A model generated the notes under the pieces. The model ran no database searches, was not told the DNA's origin, and was given only the letters and a program-made list of their open reading frames with translations. 64,000 bases of DNA from Collinsella aerofaciens ATCC 25986 (lineage in GTDB: Bacteria; Actinomycetota; Coriobacteriia; Coriobacteriales; Coriobacteriaceae): contig NZ_CP048433.1 in the NCBI RefSeq assembly GCF_010509075.1, positions 310,001 through 374,000 of the forward strand. The letters are read 5' to 3'. Numbering within the stretch: the first letter of the stretch is position 1; each line of letters starts with the position of its first letter. Positions 25,166 through 33,468 of this stretch are shown piece by piece. The position numbers were made by a program, and so were the translations under genes.

Positions 25166-26236
25166 ATGTCGCTCGTTTTGGATATCAAAAAGCGCTATCC
25201 CGGGTTTATGCTCGACATGCAGCTCGAGGCCGGCGAGGAGCGCGTGGCGCTGCTGGGCGCCTCGGGTTGCGGCAAGAGCTGCACACTGCGCTGCATTGCC
25301 GGTGTGGAGACGCCTGACGAGGGCAAGATCGTCGTCAACGGCGTGACCTTTTTTGACTCGGCGGCGGGCATCAACCTGTCGCCCCAGGCGCGCAAATGCG
25401 CCCTGCTGTTCCAAAACTATCAGCTGTTTCCCAACATGACGGTGGCCGATAACGTATGTGCCGGTGTAAAGGGCGCGGGCGATGCCGCCGCGCGCAAAAA
25501 GCTCGCCGAGCGCTATCTGAGCATTTTCGGTCTAGCCGATTTTGCCGACCGCTATCCCGCACGACTTTCGGGCGGTCAGCAGCAACGTGTGGCGCTTGCG
25601 CGCATGGTGGCGGCGCATCCGGGCATCTTTATGTTCGACGAGCCCATGAGCGCACTCGATTCCTATCTTAAGAGCGCCCTCGAACAGAACATGCTCGACC
25701 TGTTCGATGTGTGCAACCGCACCGTGCTCTACGTGAGCCACGATATCGACGAGGCATGTCGCCTGTGCCAGCGTATCTGCGTGATGCACGATGGGCATGT
25801 TGAGGAGATCGGCTCCGTCGAGGACGTGGTCCGCCGTCCGCAGACGCTGGCGGCACTGCGCCTGACGGGGTGCAAGAACACAAGCCGGGCGCGCAAGGTC
25901 GGCGACGAGGAAGTCGAGGCTCTCGACTGGGGCATGAGCTTTAACGTGGGTCGTGAGGTTCCCGATACTGTGGCGTTCCTGGGCATTCGCGCAAGCTACT
26001 TCCATGTTGACAATCGCGCTGAGCGGGGGCGCAACAGCTATGATTTGCACGTGGCCCGTGTGAGCGATTCGCGCTTTGAGCGGCTGGTATTGCTGGACGT
26101 GCCGCGCGCTGATGCGCCCACGCGTCTGCAGTGGAAGGTCAACAAAGTGAACGTTGCTGCCGACGGGCTGCCGCAAGCAGGCGAGACGCTGCGCATGCAC
26201 TTCGATGCGAGTAGGATCCACCTGGTTTGTCGATAG
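25166..26236 (+). CDS. modC: Molybdate ABC transporter ATP-binding protein
   Basis: Powers molybdate import. 356 residues. Walker A GASGCGKS is near residues 32-39, the ABC signature LSGGQQQR near 133-140, Walker B IFMFDEP near 153-159, and the switch histidine in YVSHD near 191-195. The C-terminal ~120 residues would be the regulatory region (molybdate-binding TOBE domain in ModC), but sequence identity there is weak by eye. It starts 3 nt after the modB stop. Confidence 0.92.
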   Translation: MSLVLDIKKRYPGFMLDMQLEAGEERVALLGASGCGKSCTLRCIAGVETPDEGKIVVNGVTFFDSAAGINLSPQARKCALLFQNYQLFPNMTVADNVCAGVKGAGDAAARKKLAERYLSIFGLADFADRYPARLSGGQQQRVALARMVAAHPGIFMFDEPMSALDSYLKSALEQNMLDLFDVCNRTVLYVSHDIDEACRLCQRICVMHDGHVEEIGSVEDVVRRPQTLAALRLTGCKNTSRARKVGDEEVEALDWGMSFNVGREVPDTVAFLGIRASYFHVDNRAERGRNSYDLHVARVSDSRFERLVLLDVPRADAPTRLQWKVNKVNVAADGLPQAGETLRMHFDASRIHLVCR

Positions 26237-26437
26237 CGCCGGGTAATGCTGTCGGGGATATAAGCCTCGGCGGCTTTGTCTTGCCGCTTGCCGAATGAGG
26301 GATGACAGACTCTTATCAATCAAGATAATTATTTATTAAACGACGGCACGCGAGGCTGTCGTACGAATGTCAACGGTGTTCGTCTGGACGATGACCGCTG
26401 ATATAGTGGACCTTGACTGGTTAAGGAGGGTGCGCAC

Positions 26438-26506
26438 ATGCCGCAGACGACATACATTCGCCGCGTTGCCGCGCGCGCCCTGTATATGGCTCGGAGTCGC
26501 ATATGA
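26438..26506 (+). CDS. Short ORF (possible leader peptide) before the double-cubane operon
   Basis: A 22-codon ORF with an almost ideal ribosome-binding site (TAAGGAGGG, 7 nt before the ATG). The peptide has five arginines and two tyrosines. Its stop overlaps, as ATGA, another ORF (26503-26673) that runs into the start of the next gene. A TATAGT -10 element lies near 26402. It may be a leader peptide or a translational coupler. The rest of 26237-26437 shows only a weak hairpin after modC. Confidence 0.4.
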   Translation: MPQTTYIRRVAARALYMARSRI

Positions 26507-26665
26507 GCAGGTATGTTCACGGCTCCGGGAGAGACGACGCACAACTAAATAATCGACCGCAAAGCAGGTTCCCTAAAATTCCGGGTTTGAGCACGGCCGG
26601 GCAATCGCCGTCCGTCGTGCAGCAATACCGTAGCTATCCGTATTTGGTTCGAGAGGGGAACCGTC

Positions 26666-27949
26666 ATGGCTGAAGAATTTGATTTCCATCCGATGTGGGA
26701 GAGCCTCGGCATGAATCTTGCCGACCACGATATGCTGCTGGGCGCCGTGGGCCAGATGTACGGCGATATGTTCCTGACGCAGAACAATCGCCCCAAGTCC
26801 ACGTCCTACCTGGACTTTGTGGCCACCAACATCCATAGCGGTCGCATTAAGGAGATGCTCGACAAGAAGGAGGCCGGCGAGGCTACCAAAATCGTCGGTT
26901 CGTTCTGCGTCTACGTGCCCGAGGAGATTGTGCTCGCCTGCGACGGCATTCCTGTTGGCCTGTGCTCGGGTGCCGATTGGGCAACCGATAAGGTCGAGGA
27001 GCACCTGCCGCGCAACACCTGTCCGCTTATCAAGAGCTTTGCCGGCTTTAAGCTGGGCGAGGTCTGCCCCTACATTGAGTCGAGTGACCTGGTGGTAGGC
27101 GAGAACACCTGCGATGGCAAGAAGAAGGCCTACGAGTTCTTTGCCACGCAAAAGAACATGTACGTCATGGATATTCCCAACGTGCACGACGAGTCGACGC
27201 TCGTGACCTGGAAGGCCGAGGTTAAAAAGCTTGCCGCCAAGATCGAGGAAGAGTGCGGCGTCACGATTACGCCTGAGCGCCTGAAGGCTGCCATCCACGC
27301 CGTCAACGGGAAGCGTCGCGCCCTGCAGCGTCTGGCTGCGACCCGCGCTGCCGATCCGGCGCCCATCAGCGGTCTCGACAGCCTGCTGACCGTTCAGGCC
27401 GCCTTTATGGATGACACGCCGCGTCTGACCGGCGCCATCAACGAAATGGCGGCTGAGTGCGAGCAGCGCGTTGAGGCCGGCGAGGGTGTGGCGCCCAAGG
27501 GCACCAAGCGCATCCTGTACACCGGTACGCCCATGGCCGTGCCCAACTGGAAGCTGTTCAACCTCATCGAGAAGGCCGGCGGCGTCGTGGTGGGCGAGGA
27601 GTCCTGCACGGGCTCGCGCTACTACAAGGACCTGGTCGACGAGTCCGGTGAGACGGTTGACGAGATGCTCGACGCCATCGCCGAGCGCTACTTTAAGATC
27701 AACTGCGCCGTCTTTACGCCCAACCACCAGCGTATGAAGGACATTGTCCAGATGGCCAAGGACCTGCATGCCGACGGCATCGTCGACGTGGCCTTGCAGT
27801 TCTGCACGCTCTACGAGATGGAGTCGTTTGCCGTGGAGAAGGCCGCCGAAGAGGCCGGCATCCCGTTTATGCACATCACGACCGACTACGCCGGCGAGGA
27901 TGCAGGCCAACTGCAAACCAGGATTGAGGCTTTCTTGGAAACCATTTAG
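26666..27949 (+). CDS. Double-cubane / 2-hydroxyacyl-CoA dehydratase family iron-sulfur protein (HgdB-like), paralogue 1
   Basis: A 427-residue iron-sulfur protein of the family that includes 2-hydroxyacyl-CoA dehydratase subunits, benzoyl-CoA reductase subunits and the double-cubane cluster proteins. Conserved cysteine segments are RNTCPLIKS near residue 118, [21 protein letters not shown] near 150 and [10 protein letters not shown] near 312. The lack of separate alpha and beta subunits, and the gene next to an activating ATPase, fit the double-cubane type, which makes very low-potential electrons. The start follows GAGAGGGGA. It is the first of three linked genes; the substrate is unknown. 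Confidence 0.75.
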   Translation: MAEEFDFHPMWESLGMNLADHDMLLGAVGQMYGDMFLTQNNRPKSTSYLDFVATNIHSGRIKEMLDKKEAGEATKIVGSFCVYVPEEIVLACDGIPVGLCSGADWATDKVEEHLPRNTCPLIKSFAGFKLGEVCPYIESSDLVVGENTCDGKKKAYEFFATQKNMYVMDIPNVHDESTLVTWKAEVKKLAAKIEEECGVTITPERLKAAIHAVNGKRRALQRLAATRAADPAPISGLDSLLTVQAAFMDDTPRLTGAINEMAAECEQRVEAGEGVAPKGTKRILYTGTPMAVPNWKLFNLIEKAGGVVVGEESCTGSRYYKDLVDESGETVDEMLDAIAERYFKINCAVFTPNHQRMKDIVQMAKDLHADGIVDVALQFCTLYEMESFAVEKAAEEAGIPFMHITTDYAGEDAGQLQTRIEAFLETI

Positions 27950-27964
27950 GGCTATCCGGTCCAG

Positions 27965-28066
27965 CGGCTTCCCCAAGCACCCGATCTTGCCGTTCAAACC
28001 ATCGCTTGCATACCAAAGTACGCGGCGCTCCTCTTTCACGGCAACCTCGGGCACCTGGGAAAGCCG
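27965..28066. repeat. Structured intergenic repeat, copy 3
   Basis: The outer stem pairs CGGCTTCCCCA with TGGGAAAGCCG, then CCCGATCTTGCCG with CGGCAACCTCGGG. The core words TTCAAACCATCG and CTCCTCTTTC match copies 1, 2 and 4. The inner hairpin is GCATAC-CAAA-GTACGC. It fills most of the gap between the two paralogous genes. Confidence 0.75.
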
Positions 28067-28103
28067 TTTCCTTGGTTGGTTAAAAGGTTTGTTAAGGAGT
28101 TAT

Positions 28104-29267
28104 ATGTCGGAAAATATTGAGCAGCCGTTGCCGTCCACGTTTGAGGAGTTCAACGAGCAACGCAAGGCGGCGTTTATTCGCGTCAAGGATTATAAGCAGG
28201 CGGGTAATCGCCTGGTCGGCTTTTTGTGCAGCTATACGCCGCTCGAGATTATCGATGCTGCGGGGGCCGCAAGTGTCGCTCTGTGTGGTACGTCTGACGA
28301 GGTGATTCCTGAGGCCGAGAAGGTGCTGCCGGCAAACCTCTGCCCGCTCATCAAGTCGACGTACGGTTTTGCCTATTCGCAAAAGTGCCCGTTTACGTAC
28401 TTTAGCGACATGATCATCGGCGAGACCACCTGCGACGGCAAGAAGAAGATGTACGAGCTGCTCAACGAACTCAAGCGCACGCACATTCTGCATCTTCCGC
28501 AGGGTCGCGATCGCGCCTACGAGCGTGAGGGCTGGTACGAGGAGTGCCGCCTGCTCAAGGAGGAGCTCGAGAACTTCTACGGCATCGCGATTACCGACGA
28601 TGATCTGCGCGCTGCCGTCCGTCGTCGCAACCGCTTGCGTGCGGCCCAGCTCGAGATGTTTGCGCTGCAGGCCAACCAGCCGGCGGCCATGAGCGGCGTC
28701 GACCTGATGAGCACCATGTTTGCCGGTACGTTTAGCTTTGATATCGAGGCCTATACGCAGCAGCTGGAGCAAAAGGTTGTCAAGCTGCGCGAGGCCTACG
28801 ACGCGAGCGAGCGCCCGGTTGCGGCGGATGCCAAGCGCATTCTGATCACCGGCTGCCCGGTGGGCGGCGTGATCAACAAGATCGGTCGCACCATCGAGTC
28901 CAACGGTGGTGTGGTCGTGTGCATGGACGACTGCTCGGGCGAGCGCACGGCGGCCATGATGATCGACCCGGAGGCTCCCGACATCCTTCGCGCCATCGCC
29001 GACCGTTACCTGGATATCAACTGCTCGGTCATGACGCCCAACGACGGTCGTATGGAAAACACGCTGGCCATGTGCGAGAAGTATCACGTCGATGGCGTAG
29101 TGGAGAGCGTGCTCCAGGCGTGCCACACCTTTAACGTGGAGAGTGCGCGCATGCAGGAGGCTGTCGAGGGTGCGGGTATTCCGTATATGAAGATCGAGAC
29201 CGACTACAGCAACGGTGACATGGGCCAGATCGAGACCCGCATCGCCGCCTTCATCGAAACCCTCTAG
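28104..29267 (+). CDS. Double-cubane / 2-hydroxyacyl-CoA dehydratase family iron-sulfur protein (HgdB-like), paralogue 2
   Basis: A 387-residue paralogue of the gene before it, sharing the [28 protein letters not shown] and DDCSGER cysteine segments, and ending with the same [14 protein letters not shown]-type C-terminus. ATG 28104 follows AAGGAGTTAT; the frame is open upstream but unrelated. Either the two proteins are independent homodimers with different substrates, or they form a heterodimer; the equal spacing of motifs allows both. The stop codon lies within the outer stem of the following repeat element. Confidence 0.75.
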   Translation: MSENIEQPLPSTFEEFNEQRKAAFIRVKDYKQAGNRLVGFLCSYTPLEIIDAAGAASVALCGTSDEVIPEAEKVLPANLCPLIKSTYGFAYSQKCPFTYFSDMIIGETTCDGKKKMYELLNELKRTHILHLPQGRDRAYEREGWYEECRLLKEELENFYGIAITDDDLRAAVRRRNRLRAAQLEMFALQANQPAAMSGVDLMSTMFAGTFSFDIEAYTQQLEQKVVKLREAYDASERPVAADAKRILITGCPVGGVINKIGRTIESNGGVVVCMDDCSGERTAAMMIDPEAPDILRAIADRYLDINCSVMTPNDGRMENTLAMCEKYHVDGVVESVLQACHTFNVESARMQEAVEGAGIPYMKIETDYSNGDMGQIETRIAAFIETL

Positions 29268-29370
29268 CTTCCTCAGGCACCGGATCTTGCTCCTCAAACC
29301 GTCGCTTGCGTACCCAATGTACGCTGCGCTCCTCTTTCGGGGCAATCTCCGGCACCTGAGAAACCTAGAG
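29262..29370. repeat. Structured intergenic repeat, copy 4 (contains a stop codon)
   Basis: The outer stem CTCTAGCTTCCTCAGG (29262 onward) pairs with a segment ending CCTGAGAAACCTAGAG at 29370. The first bases are the last codon and TAG stop of the preceding gene. The core ATCTTGC / CTCCTCTTTC words and the inner hairpin GCGTAC-CCAAT-GTACGC match copy 3. Confidence 0.75.
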
Positions 29371-29422
29371 CTAAGGCGCCTGAACGCGCCGCTACCTTTG
29401 ATGTTTAGATTGGGAGAGAGCC

Positions 29423-30187
29423 ATGATAGGGATCGGGATCGATATCGGGTCTACGGCGGCTAAGGCTGCTGTGGTCGATGGAGGGGGTTCGGTGGCGTGG
29501 ACGTGCGTGCAGCCAACCGGGTTCTCCTCGGTCGATGCTTCCGAGCGGCTGCGCGAGGCACTGGCAGCGGCGGGTTATGACGTGGCTGCCGACGACGTGC
29601 GCGTGGTCGCGACTGGCTACGGCCGTGTTGCCGTGCTCTATGCGCACAAGGTCGTGACCGAGATCACCTGCCACGGCACCGGTGCCGTGCGCCTGTTTGG
29701 CGATCACGGCACGGTGATTGACGTGGGCGGCCAGGACACCAAGGTCATTCAGCTTAAAAGTGGCCGCGTGGCCAAGTTCGCCATGAACGACAAGTGCGCT
29801 GCCGGTACGGGGCGCTTTTTGGAGATCATGGCCGACCGTCTGGGTATTTCCCAACAGCAGATGGCCGACCTTGCGCGTTCCGGTGAGCCCACCAAGATCA
29901 GCAGCATGTGCACGGTGTTTGCCGAAAGCGAGGTTATCAGCCTGATCGGCCGCGGTGAGCCGCGCGAGAACATTGCGCGTGGCGTGATCGACAGCGTGGT
30001 CTCGCGCGTGGCGACCATGGCCGGGCAGGCCGCGGGCGCCCCGTACTACCTGACGGGAGGCCTGTGCGAGAACGCCTTCGTGGTGGAGCGGTTGGGCGAG
30101 CTACTGAGGTCGCCGGTGACCACCTCGCCCCAGGCTCGCTTTGCCGGAGCGATCGGTGCGGCGATTCGCGCACAGGCGCTCAATTAA
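29423..30187 (+). CDS. Activator ATPase of the BadF/HgdC family
   Basis: A 254-residue ASKHA-fold ATPase that passes electrons, driven by ATP hydrolysis, to a partner iron-sulfur enzyme. The N-terminal IGIDIGSTAAKAA phosphate loop is near residues 4-16, DVGGQDTKVI near 99-108, and the cluster-bridging cysteines in NDKCAAGTGRF and SSMCTVFAES, which bind one [4Fe-4S] between two subunits. It follows the two double-cubane-type genes and directly precedes selD. Confidence 0.88.
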   Translation: MIGIGIDIGSTAAKAAVVDGGGSVAWTCVQPTGFSSVDASERLREALAAAGYDVAADDVRVVATGYGRVAVLYAHKVVTEITCHGTGAVRLFGDHGTVIDVGGQDTKVIQLKSGRVAKFAMNDKCAAGTGRFLEIMADRLGISQQQMADLARSGEPTKISSMCTVFAESEVISLIGRGEPRENIARGVIDSVVSRVATMAGQAAGAPYYLTGGLCENAFVVERLGELLRSPVTTSPQARFAGAIGAAIRAQALN

Positions 30188-30257
30188 TGCATCCGCCGCA
30201 GGCTCGCATTCATGCGTATACTGGGAGAAAATGATTGACCGATGAGAGGAGGTATCG

Positions 30258-31307
30258 ATGGCTGACGATCAGATTAAGCTCACGTCTATGACGGCCGCGA
30301 GCGGTTGAGCCGCTAAGTTGGCTCCTGGAGCCCTCGCCCAGGTCCTGGGCGACTTGCCAAATGTGCATAACGACAACTTGCTCGTGGGGTTCGATACCTC
30401 CGACGATGCGAGCGTCTTCCGCGTAGGGGAGAACCTGGGGCTTGTGCAGTCCATCGACTTCTTTCCACCGATGGTCGACGATCCGTTCCTGTTTGGCCAG
30501 ATTGCCGCGGCAAATTCGCTGTCGGACATCTACGCCATGGGCGGGCGGCCGAGCCATGCCATGAACCTACTCTGCATACCCAGTTGTCTGGGCATCGAGG
30601 TTGCCGGTCAGATTCTGGCGGGCGGCGCCGACAAGTGCGTCGAGGCCGGCTGCTCCATCGCGGGCGGCCACACCATCAACGACGACGAGCCCAAGTACGG
30701 CCTGTCCGTGAGCGGGTTTGTCGCGCTTGACCGTATGCTCGCCAACAGCGGCGCGCGCGTGGGCGATGCGTTGCTGCTGACCAAGGCGGTTGGCTCGGGC
30801 ATCATCACCACGGCCATTAAGGGCGAGCTCATCGAGCAGGACGAGGCCGCAGCCGTGTTTGACTCGATGCGTACCCTCAACGAGGCCCCGATTCGTCTGG
30901 CCGAGGGACTCGAGCTTCACGGCTGTACTGACATTACGGGCTTTGGTCTGATCGGGCATGCGTGCGAGATGGCCGAGGGCTCGGGCGTGCAGGTTGAGCT
31001 TGCGTCGGGGGCGGTGCCGCTCTTTGACCAGGTGCTCGACATGGCGCGTCTGGGCATTATCCCCGCGGGCTCCTACCGCAACCAGGACTTCTTTGGCCCG
31101 CGCGTGGCTGCCGACGAAGACCTGGAGCCGGGCATGCTGGATGCGCTGTACGATCCGCAGACGTCTGGTGGTTTGCTTATTGCGGCGCCCGCGAGGGATG
31201 TGGATGAGCTTGCGCGTCGCCTGGATGCCGAGGGGCGCATCGCCGCTGTCGTTGGTCGCGTGTGCGAGGCGGAGCCGGGCGGTCCTGCCGTCCGCGTTGT
31301 TCGCTAG
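30258..31307 (+). CDS. selD: Selenophosphate synthase with selenocysteine at the active site
   Basis: Makes selenophosphate, the selenium donor, from selenide and ATP. Reading from ATG 30258 (AGAGGAGG upstream) gives 349 residues with one in-frame TGA at 30306-30308, residue 17, in the context SGUAAKLAPG; E. coli SelD has Cys at this catalytic site. The codons on both sides of the TGA encode conserved SelD sequence, so it is a selenocysteine codon, not a broken gene. Later motifs: DDASVF and the GGHTINDDEPKYG loop. Without recoding the ORF appears to start at 30318. It lies upstream of yedF. Confidence 0.93.
30306..30340 (+). promoter_or_regulatory. Selenocysteine UGA and candidate bacterial SECIS in selD
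   Basis: The TGA at 30306 is followed, 12 nt on, by a perfect GGCTC-CTG-GAGCC hairpin (30320-30332), in the position expected for a SelB-binding element. The apical loop is small and less typical than that of fdhF, so the exact structure is uncertain. Confidence 0.5.
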
Positions 31308-31331
31308 CCCGCACGTTTATGTAACTGTTTG

Positions 31332-31353
31332 CCGTTCTCTAGAACGGTTCTTT
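31332..31353 (+). terminator. Small hairpin between selD and yedF
   Basis: CCGTTCT and AGAACGG (31332-31338 and 31341-31347) form a perfect palindrome followed by TTCTTTC. It may be a weak terminator or a binding site; the loop would be four bases. Confidence 0.35.
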
Positions 31354-31367
31354 CGAAAGGAAAAACT

Positions 31368-31994
31368 ATGTCTACCAAAATTGAAGTCAATGCCATGGGC
31401 GATGCCTGCCCGCTGCCCGTCGTCAAGACGCTCAAAGCCCTGAAGCAGCTCGATGGCGAGGGCGCCGTGGTGACCTCGGTCGATAACGAGACTGCCGTCA
31501 AGAACATCTCCAAGATGGCGCAGGAGAAGGGCTGCACGGCCTCGGTCGAGAAGGTTTCTGACGCCGAGTGGCACGTGACCGTGGCGACCTCTGGCGCCGT
31601 TGCCGTGGCCGATCCTGAGCAGGATGGCGCTGCCTTCTGCGACGCCAGCGCCGGCAAGGGCAAACTCGTCATTTCCGTCTACACCGATTGCATGGGCCGT
31701 GGCGACGACGAGCTGGGCCACAAGCTTATGAAGGCGTTTGTCTTTGCCGTGACGCAGCAGGAGGAACTGCCCGCGACCATGCTGTTCTACAACGGCGGTG
31801 CCAAGCTCACCGTCGAGGGCTCGCCGGTGCTCGATGACCTGAAGGGCCTGGCCGAGCAGGGTGTCGAGATTCTCACCTGCGGTACCTGCCTCGACCACTA
31901 TGGCATTAAAGACCAGCTTGCGGTGGGCGAGGTCACGAATATGTACGTGATCGTGGAGAAGATGGAGCAGGCCGTGCGCGTCGTGCGCCCGTAG
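31368..31994 (+). CDS. yedF: Selenium-metabolism sulfurtransferase-like protein YedF
   Basis: 208 residues in two parts. Residues ~3-75 are a TusA/SirA-like domain with the active cysteine in GDACPLPVVKT. Residues ~105-205 are a DsrE-like domain with ILTCGTCLDHYG. This fusion is the YedF family, which travels with selD in selenium-using bacteria and is thought to carry reactive selenium or sulfur. Start at ATG 31368 with GAAAGGAAA upstream. It is next to a DUF3343 gene and a cysteine desulfurase, which would release the chalcogen. Confidence 0.88.
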   Translation: MSTKIEVNAMGDACPLPVVKTLKALKQLDGEGAVVTSVDNETAVKNISKMAQEKGCTASVEKVSDAEWHVTVATSGAVAVADPEQDGAAFCDASAGKGKLVISVYTDCMGRGDDELGHKLMKAFVFAVTQQEELPATMLFYNGGAKLTVEGSPVLDDLKGLAEQGVEILTCGTCLDHYGIKDQLAVGEVTNMYVIVEKMEQAVRVVRP

Positions 31995-32013
31995 CGTATT
32001 GGTTGGAGTTGCC

Positions 32014-32265
32014 ATGAGGGAGAAGCGCCCGGCGCTTGTCATCACGTTTCCCACCACGGCGGCCGCCATGGGGTGCGAGTCCCTGTGCATCGAGCGCGGC
32101 CTTCCCGGGCGCACGATTCCCGTGCCCGGGGAGGTTGCCGCCGGCTGCGGCTTGGCGTGGAAGGCGCTGCCTGCCGATGGGGAGCTGCTGCGCGGCGAAC
32201 TCGCCGCGGCGGGCGTTCCCACCGAGGGCTATACCGTGATTGATATGTGGGAGGTCGTGCGATGA
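32014..32265 (+). CDS. DUF3343 protein (putative Se/S carrier-like)
   Basis: An 83-residue protein. DUF3343 members occur beside selenium genes and are proposed, without direct proof that I know of, to carry selenium or sulfur. The PGEVAAGCGLAWKA segment near residues 34-47 contains the conserved Cys-Gly pair, and a second cysteine is in MGCESLC. GGAGTTGCC precedes the ATG. Its stop overlaps the start of the next gene by four bases, so the two are probably translated together. A longer relative lies at 59834-60229. Confidence 0.75.
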   Translation: MREKRPALVITFPTTAAAMGCESLCIERGLPGRTIPVPGEVAAGCGLAWKALPADGELLRGELAAAGVPTEGYTVIDMWEVVR

Positions 32266-33401
32266 TCTACCTGGATAACGCGGCGACGACCATGCACAAG
32301 CCGCAGACGGTCATCGATGCCGTGACGCAGGCGATGTGCTCGCTCGGCAATGCCGGGCGCGGCGCCACGTCGGGTGCCCTCGATGCCGCTCGTACGATTC
32401 ACGGTTGCCGTGCCAAGCTCGCGCGCCTTTTAGGTTGCCCGAGGGCGGACCATGTGTGCTTTACGCCCAACTCTACCGCGGCGCTCAACACCGCCATCTG
32501 TGGCGTGGTGCGCCCCAGCGACCGCGTGGTCACGACGGTGCTTGAGCACAACTCCGTGCTGCGTCCGCTCAACCGCCTGGCGGCCGAGCGGGGCGTGACT
32601 GTTGAGCATGCGGGCTGTGATACCAACGGCGTGCTCGACTACGACGAGCTCGAGCGGCTAGTCACGCCCGGTACGCGTGCCGTGGTGGTGACGCACGCCT
32701 CCAATGTGACCGGCAACGCGGTCGACATTGCACGCGTAGCTGCCATGGCCCATGCGGCCGGTGCGCTCGTGATTGTCGATGCCTCGCAGTCTGCCGGCAC
32801 GGCGAAGATTGACATGGATGCCATGGGGCTCGATGTTGTGTGCTTTACCGGCCATAAGGGGCTCATGGGTCCACAGGGCACCGGTGGTCTGGCCGTGGCG
32901 GAGGGCATTGACGTGGCTCCGTGGGCCATGGGCGGCACCGGCGTGCACAGCTTCGATGCGCTGCAGCCGCTCGAGTGGCCCACGCGCCTTGAGGCGGGCA
33001 CGCTCAACGGCCATGGCATCGCGGGCCTTTCCGCCGGCCTTGACTTTATCGAGGCCCAAGGCGGGGTTGAGGCGATTGCGGCGCATGAGCGCTCGCTCGC
33101 TGATCGCTTCCTTGCCGGTGTGCGCGAGATTCCGGGGGTTAAGCTCTACGGCGCGTTTGACCAGCCCGTGCGCTCGGCGATCGTCTCACTCAACGTGGGC
33201 GATATCGACTCCGCCGAGATCTCGGACGCGCTCATGCAGGGGTGGGGGATTGCGACGCGCCCTGGCGCCCATTGCGCTCCGCTCATGCACCGCGCGCTCG
33301 GGACCGAGCGCCAGGGTATTGTCCGTTTCTCGTTTGGGTATTTCAACACGGACGAGGAAGTCGACACCGCGATTGACGCTTTGCGCGATTTAGCCTGCTA
33401 G
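32262..33401 (+). CDS. Cysteine desulfurase / selenocysteine lyase-type aminotransferase
   Basis: A 379-residue class V PLP enzyme. It begins with YLDNAATTMHKP, has the PLP lysine in CFTGHKGLMGPQGTGG near residues 204-219, and the C-terminal RPGAHCAPLMHRALGT loop with the active cysteine near residue 334. The first and last are typical of group II (SufS/CsdB) desulfurases, some of which split selenocysteine. Its place after selD, yedF and DUF3343 suggests it supplies selenide or persulfide to that pathway. Start at ATG 32262, overlapping the DUF3343 stop. Confidence 0.85.
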   Translation: MIYLDNAATTMHKPQTVIDAVTQAMCSLGNAGRGATSGALDAARTIHGCRAKLARLLGCPRADHVCFTPNSTAALNTAICGVVRPSDRVVTTVLEHNSVLRPLNRLAAERGVTVEHAGCDTNGVLDYDELERLVTPGTRAVVVTHASNVTGNAVDIARVAAMAHAAGALVIVDASQSAGTAKIDMDAMGLDVVCFTGHKGLMGPQGTGGLAVAEGIDVAPWAMGGTGVHSFDALQPLEWPTRLEAGTLNGHGIAGLSAGLDFIEAQGGVEAIAAHERSLADRFLAGVREIPGVKLYGAFDQPVRSAIVSLNVGDIDSAEISDALMQGWGIATRPGAHCAPLMHRALGTERQGIVRFSFGYFNTDEEVDTAIDALRDLAC

Positions 33402-33415
33402 AGCGTATATACTTG

Positions 33416-33445
33416 CGGGACGGGTCTTTTGCCCGTCCCGTTTTT
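33416..33445 (+). terminator. Terminator of the selD-yedF operon
   Basis: A 9-bp perfect stem (33416-33424 with 33432-33440) followed by TTTTT. Confidence 0.85.
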
Positions 33446-33468
33446 GTTTCGACCCGAAAGGTGTGCCT

